In this document: positions 59,921-64,000 of the stretch, in pieces | Numbering within the stretch: position 1 is the first letter of the stretch | Layout of the letters: every line of letters begins with the position of its first letter | Assembly (NCBI RefSeq): GCF_000003855.2 | Contig: NW_003101673.1 | Location: forward strand, 823,997-887,996 | DNA: 64,000 bases | DNA from: Blastomyces gilchristii SLH14081 | Lineage: Eukaryota > Ascomycota > Eurotiomycetes > Onygenales > Ajellomycetaceae | Reading direction: 5' to 3' | The notes under the pieces: generated by a model | Database searches by the model: none | What the model saw: only the letters and a program-made list of their open reading frames with translations | Told to the model about the DNA's origin: nothing | Program-made: the position numbers and the translations under genes

Positions 59921-62900
59921 AATCAGAGATCTATCAGATGACAAATCTTATAGAGATTATCAATGTATCAGCCTGTTTCATGAAATCTCACAAGAATTCT
60001 CTCACTATATGAAATAGTGATGCCAGATGCCACATAGTGAGTGATAAATCATGATTTTCAGAACTTATAGCAATCAATAATTTAACAGTTTAAGTGACTA
60101 ACAAGGTCATTCTGAAGGTTCAGAGTATCAGCACTGCATTCATCTCAGTGAATGAAAGATTGATAGAATTCAATTATATATACTATATATCAGAACTATC
60201 TACAAATCTAATCTCTGCTGAACTTATGAAATGTCACAACTATATTCACTATAATATACAAGTTAATACTGAGAACTACTTTGAGTTTCTATTATCTATC
60301 AACAGTGATATCTTCTATATCAATCTGTCTTATAATAATATTTACATTCTATCTGACAGCTCACTGATATTTCATGAGATAATGAATAACTTAATGTATG
60401 AAGCAGTGATATATATAATCATTTCAAAATCAAAGACAATCTCAACAGATTACAATCTGAATGCAGAGTCTTTGAAGTCTTTCAGCTGTGAGAAGATTGA
60501 ACAGTTAATTAATTCTAAGAATTCAGATACTAATTTCTTTATTATCTCATCTTTATCTCAATTATCTGCAGTTCTTTTAAAACAGCTTCTGATAGATGAG
60601 TGACATTGTCAACTTAATCATATCAGTGAAAATAGTATATTAAAAATGATTAGAGATCTGCAATTTAATATAGTTATTATCAGTCTGAAAAAATTATCAT
60701 TCTGTGTTATATATATTAAGGTTAAACAGAAATATGCTTTCTACAAGAATTCCACACCACATTGTGCCATCCGCAAGGCCTTGAAGATTTGAGTGAATAT
60801 ATTTGATGATGATGAGACTCTTGAAACTGAGAATGATATATCATCTTATGCTGATAAGAAGCTTGTAATAGTGATTACAGATGATGTCATCTGAATGAGA
60901 TGAATATTTCTATTGAAATGCAAGGATGAGATATTGAGATATCTACAGATCTTCAATCAATTCATTAAGAATCTGCTGAGACATGGCATTGTGATCATTC
61001 ACTCAGACTGTGAAGAATTGAATTCAAATGCAGTCACAGTATATATACTCAGTAAAGAAATAAAATGAGAGCTGACTCCTTCTTATACTTCATAGTAAGA
61101 TGAAGTATTCAAACAATTAATCAGTTTGATCATTGAGAAGTTCTGATCACTATTAATAGACTCTTCAGCTTCAGAAAAGATGTGAGATGAGGCAGTTATT
61201 ACAGTTACAGAGCTGCTTAATCTTATATCAATCTCAATGATATTGTATGAGAGCTCTGAAAATACAAAGTCAATTACATTATATGAGGTCTGACTTGAAG
61301 CTCTATCTTCTGCACGCGGCATTCACTGATGAGGTTGCAAAGCATTCTTGAAGATAGTTCTCAAGCTCATCAATAAGATGACTTCTCATTTCAAAGAGTT
61401 GATTTTTGTGAAATATGATGATTTTATTAATTATAGATTGATGAACCTCTTCAATGAGCATTTATACATATCAAAAGATGTCATCTTTCAGAAGAATCTT
61501 CATCTTGTTAATTTATCAATACTGACTACTTCATACAACTCAAAGATTCTACTCAATGCAGTCTGTAAAGCAGCTGCAGTGATTTCTTCAGTGATATCAG
61601 GCCTACTCACTGCAGCTTATCAAGAGATTGTAACAATTTCTGATTCATCAGTTGATAATCTGTTCATTAATGAGAAAATTCAACCTGAGTGTTCATTATT
61701 TCTTATACTCACTAATAATTGATGAATTGACTATGATATCTTCACAAGAATACCTATCTTTTTAGTGCAGAATGCACTGAATTTCTCAGAACTCACAGTT
61801 AAATCTGATAATTCTTCAATATCTACAAGAGATATCACTACAGTGAAGAAAGCTTCAGTGAGAAACAGTCTTGAAGATCTATTTACTGATTCTGAGATTA
61901 CTGCACTTCTGATTCTGAAAAACCTCACATGTGTCAAAGCTTTCATAGAATGAAAGTATTATTACAAGACCTGTGTTAAAGAGATCAATTATTTGAAACA
62001 GATAGAGATCTGATAACTGATTGAGAGAATATCACAAATGAGTGTTCTTCACAGTCAATGAGTATTTGATAAAAAGTTTAATAATATAAGTGAGATTATC
62101 TGCTATAAGACTCACTGAGTTGTCTGTGAAAATCTTCAATAGAAGAGAGTCAATTACTTAAGAATCTTTGTACTCATTATCTCTGCATTTATCTCACAAG
62201 CTCTCATGATAATCTCAGTATTCTGAAAATGATATGTTCTGTAGATTGATATAATAACTGCTTTTTTAAACACTTAACTGCCTGCTGATGAACAGATATA
62301 TATGAATCAACTCACAGAATTCCGCGAAGATCATGATAATCTTATGTGTGAGTTAATGCAGAGACTCTACAGTCTTAAGCAAGCAGTACTCTTATAATAT
62401 AAGAAGCTGTGAAAGATGCTATTACACTCAGACTTCTGTGTCAGTTTCTATAATACTGAACTATTTATTCATGATGAAAGACAGATCTATATAATTATCT
62501 ATGTAAATGATGTCTGTCTCTACAGCCTGAAAATTGAAGATCTGAACTGAGTCAAAGCTAAAATTACTGCTAATTACAAGATCAAGAATGTAGAGAATTT
62601 CAACTGCTATCTAGAAATAAAGATTAATAGAGATTTAACTTTATTAATATTATCTTAATCTCTCTTTATAAGAAATCTTCTGAAGAAGTTCTTAATAAAT
62701 GACTATTATTCTACATTCACTTCTATGAAGAAGAACATTAATTTCATGAATAATAATAAGAAATCAATTGCATACACAGCAGAATTTATTCTACAGTTCT
62801 ATTAATTCAGTATTGAATCTCTGTAATATCTGATATTTAATACACATTCTGATATGAGCTTCACTGCAGAATTTCTTAAATGATTCAGCTCTCAGCCTAT

Positions 62901-63094
62901 ATCAAAGAACTGAGCTGTATACAAGCATATACTCTGATATCTACAGAGTTCAATCAATGAAGGTATAATTTATCACAGAGATGCTGAAATTGAACCTGTA
63001 GTATATGCAGATGCTGATTGAGCTGATAGAGATTCAGAATCCTGTTCAATCATCAGTTATATCATCTACATGACAGATAACTCTGTTGCATGAC
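59921..63094 (+). pseudogene. Copia-A gag-pol, part 3 (protease, integrase, RT, RNase H)
   Basis: Bases 59921-59924 are the second AATC of the B2 duplication; translation resumes at 59925. Protease lies just inside: the DSGA active site reads NSDA at 60013-60024, so Asp and Gly are both lost, with the downstream LSTNLISAEL still clear. The integrase core lies near 60840-61080. Reverse transcriptase shows DIITAFLN (62260), YMNQL, RLYSLKQA (62360) and the catalytic box YVND at 62500-62511, Asp to Asn. RNase H shows YADADW-ADRDSE at 63004 onward and ends at TDNSVA where MITE m2 is inserted. Trp positions are TGA. The whole part stays in one frame over 3.1 kb, so decay was by substitution only. 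Confidence 0.9.
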
Positions 63095-63600
63095 TAGACT
63101 GACCGTGTGACCGTGTCTGAGACCAGGACCAGATTTTTTGATAGTCTCATTACCAATTCAACCGATTCCATTACACAGTTTTAACATTAGATAGTAGTTT
63201 CATACTGTCTCAGTGAGACTTACTGTCTACTCTTGTCACATTTTCCAAATGAGATCATGATTTCCACTTCTCAATTTAAATTATTTTTATTGCTTTAAAT
63301 GACTTTAAATCTCATTTGAGTGTTATCAAAAAGTGTTACTTTTTAAAAAATTAAAAATAGTCTAAAAAAAACCTTAAAATGTCTAAAAATAGTAACTTTA
63401 TGCTAAGAATGAAACTAAATGAAATCAAATAAGATCACTTTCTCATTTTTTTCAAGTCATGATTTCATTTTAAGATCTCATATATAGTCACTTTGCATGT
63501 TTTTTTAATGACTAGTCCCAGCGGGATTCACGCCAAGAAATGTATGAGACCAGATCAAATGAGATCAAATGTGAAATTCATAGTCCCAGTGACCAGTCTA
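63095..63600. mobile_element. MITE-H m2, non-autonomous hAT
   Basis: Same 506-bp MITE as m1 in the opposite orientation. 8-bp duplication TGCATGAC at 63087-63094 and 63601-63608. It interrupts the RNase H of Copia-A. The motif copy is at 63319-63340. Confidence 0.92.
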
Positions 63601-63608
63601 TGCATGAC

Positions 63609-64000
63609 TAGACTGACCGTGTGACCGTGTCTGAGACCAGGACCAAACTTTACAGTTATCATGTTGCCTAAAAGCATTACTCCTGGTCATGATTTATGTT
63701 CATCACATTGATCTCAAATCACATTATTTTAAATATTAAAGATCTCAGATTCACTTTTCAAATAAAAATCTAGTCTCAGATAAAGAATATGTTTGAATTC
63801 TTAGTTACATTTTCATTCTGATCTCATTATTAAGAATAGCATTAAATGAGATTATGAAATCATTTCTCACTTACATAATATCATAATATAGTGCTCATTT
63901 GTTGAAAATTCAATAGAGAGTATTATCAAATATTATTACTTTTCTGAACACAGATCATAATTTATATAATTTTAATTATAAAAAAAACATAAAATACAAA
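63609..64000 (+). mobile_element. hAT-H copy H3, truncated by the window end
   Basis: Starts TAGACTGACCGTGTGACCG directly after the right TGCATGAC of m2 and follows H2 from 32422 to about 32813 nearly base for base. Its right end and second duplication lie outside the window. Confidence 0.9.

Larger units (their letters stand above)
10572..63094 (+). mobile_element. Copia-A, Ty1/copia element split into three parts
   Basis: The oldest element of the nest. Its Gag-Pol is found at 10572-11035, 25129-26199 and 59925-63094, separated by Gypsy-B copies B1 and B2. Removing each insertion with one copy of its 4-bp duplication (TCTC, AATC) restores one uninterrupted frame of about 1568 codons. Order of domains is Gag, zinc knuckle, protease, integrase, reverse transcriptase, RNase H, which defines Ty1/copia. 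It is cut in RNase H by MITE m2 at 63095, so its 3' LTR is not in the window. Confidence 0.92.

Noticed and set aside
1..64000. Genetic code with TGA as Trp (mitochondrial or Mollicutes-like DNA), suggested by TGA at many conserved Trp positions and low GC
   Set aside because: TAA and TAG also interrupt the frames, catalytic residues are lost by the same transitions, and LTR elements, hAT transposons, a chromodomain and target duplications show nuclear fungal repeats.

Overview
This window is a gene-free, AT-rich stretch of what is most likely a filamentous ascomycete (Pezizomycotina) genome. It is built almost entirely of nested transposable elements degraded by C-to-T (G-to-A) transitions, as in repeat-induced point mutation (RIP). 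The evidence is a Tad-like LINE with RNase H, two Ty3/gypsy families (one a chromovirus with a C-terminal chromodomain), a Ty1/copia element, hAT DNA transposons with their MITEs, and Trp codons converted to TGA across otherwise frame-preserving coding remnants. I see no host gene, tRNA, rRNA or CRISPR array. Family names used here (Copia-A, Gypsy-B, Gypsy-C, Gypsy-F, LINE-L, hAT-H, MITE-H) are local labels.

Layout. 1-8867: Gypsy-B copy B3 (plus orientation, left end outside the window), split at 725-8345 by full-length LINE copy L1 (minus, 12-bp target duplication). 8868-9779: 5' end of another gypsy element (Gypsy-C, minus), whose gag is cut by B3; its 5' end is an unmutated GC-rich island. 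9780-10571: AT-rich sequence, perhaps including the Copia-A 5' LTR. 10572-63094: one Copia-A element in three pieces (10572-11035, 25125-26199, 59921-63094). The pieces rejoin in one reading frame after removal of two Gypsy-B insertions, B1 (11036-25124) and B2 (26200-59920), each with 167-bp-class LTRs and a 4-bp target duplication.

B1 carries hAT element H1 (14172-19955) in its integrase. B2 carries hAT element H2 (32422-38203, inverted relative to H1) in its protease and the chromovirus F1 (38758-58406) in its gag. F1 is itself interrupted by a second, inverted chromovirus F2 (43323-49034), by LINE copy L2 (49410-57025) and, in its 3' LTR, by MITE m1 (57611-58116). Copia-A is finally interrupted in its RNase H by MITE m2 (63095-63600), which abuts hAT H3 (63609 to beyond the window).

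Insertion order read from the nesting: Copia-A; then B1 and B2; then H1, H2 and F1; then F2, L2 and m1. Every junction is supported by target-site duplications (4 bp Gypsy-B, 5 bp Gypsy-F, 12 bp LINE-L, 8 bp hAT/MITE).

Points worth a second look: the mutation spectrum (CpG and CpC exhausted, CpA largely kept); relative sparing of the outer edges of every element; a conserved extra region of about 2.6 kb downstream of Gypsy-B pol; a second, coiled-coil gene inside the hAT elements; 13-bp repeat units spread through the hAT family; a hairpin whose loop is inverted between LINE copies; and 146/147-bp tandem units in the LINE 5' region.
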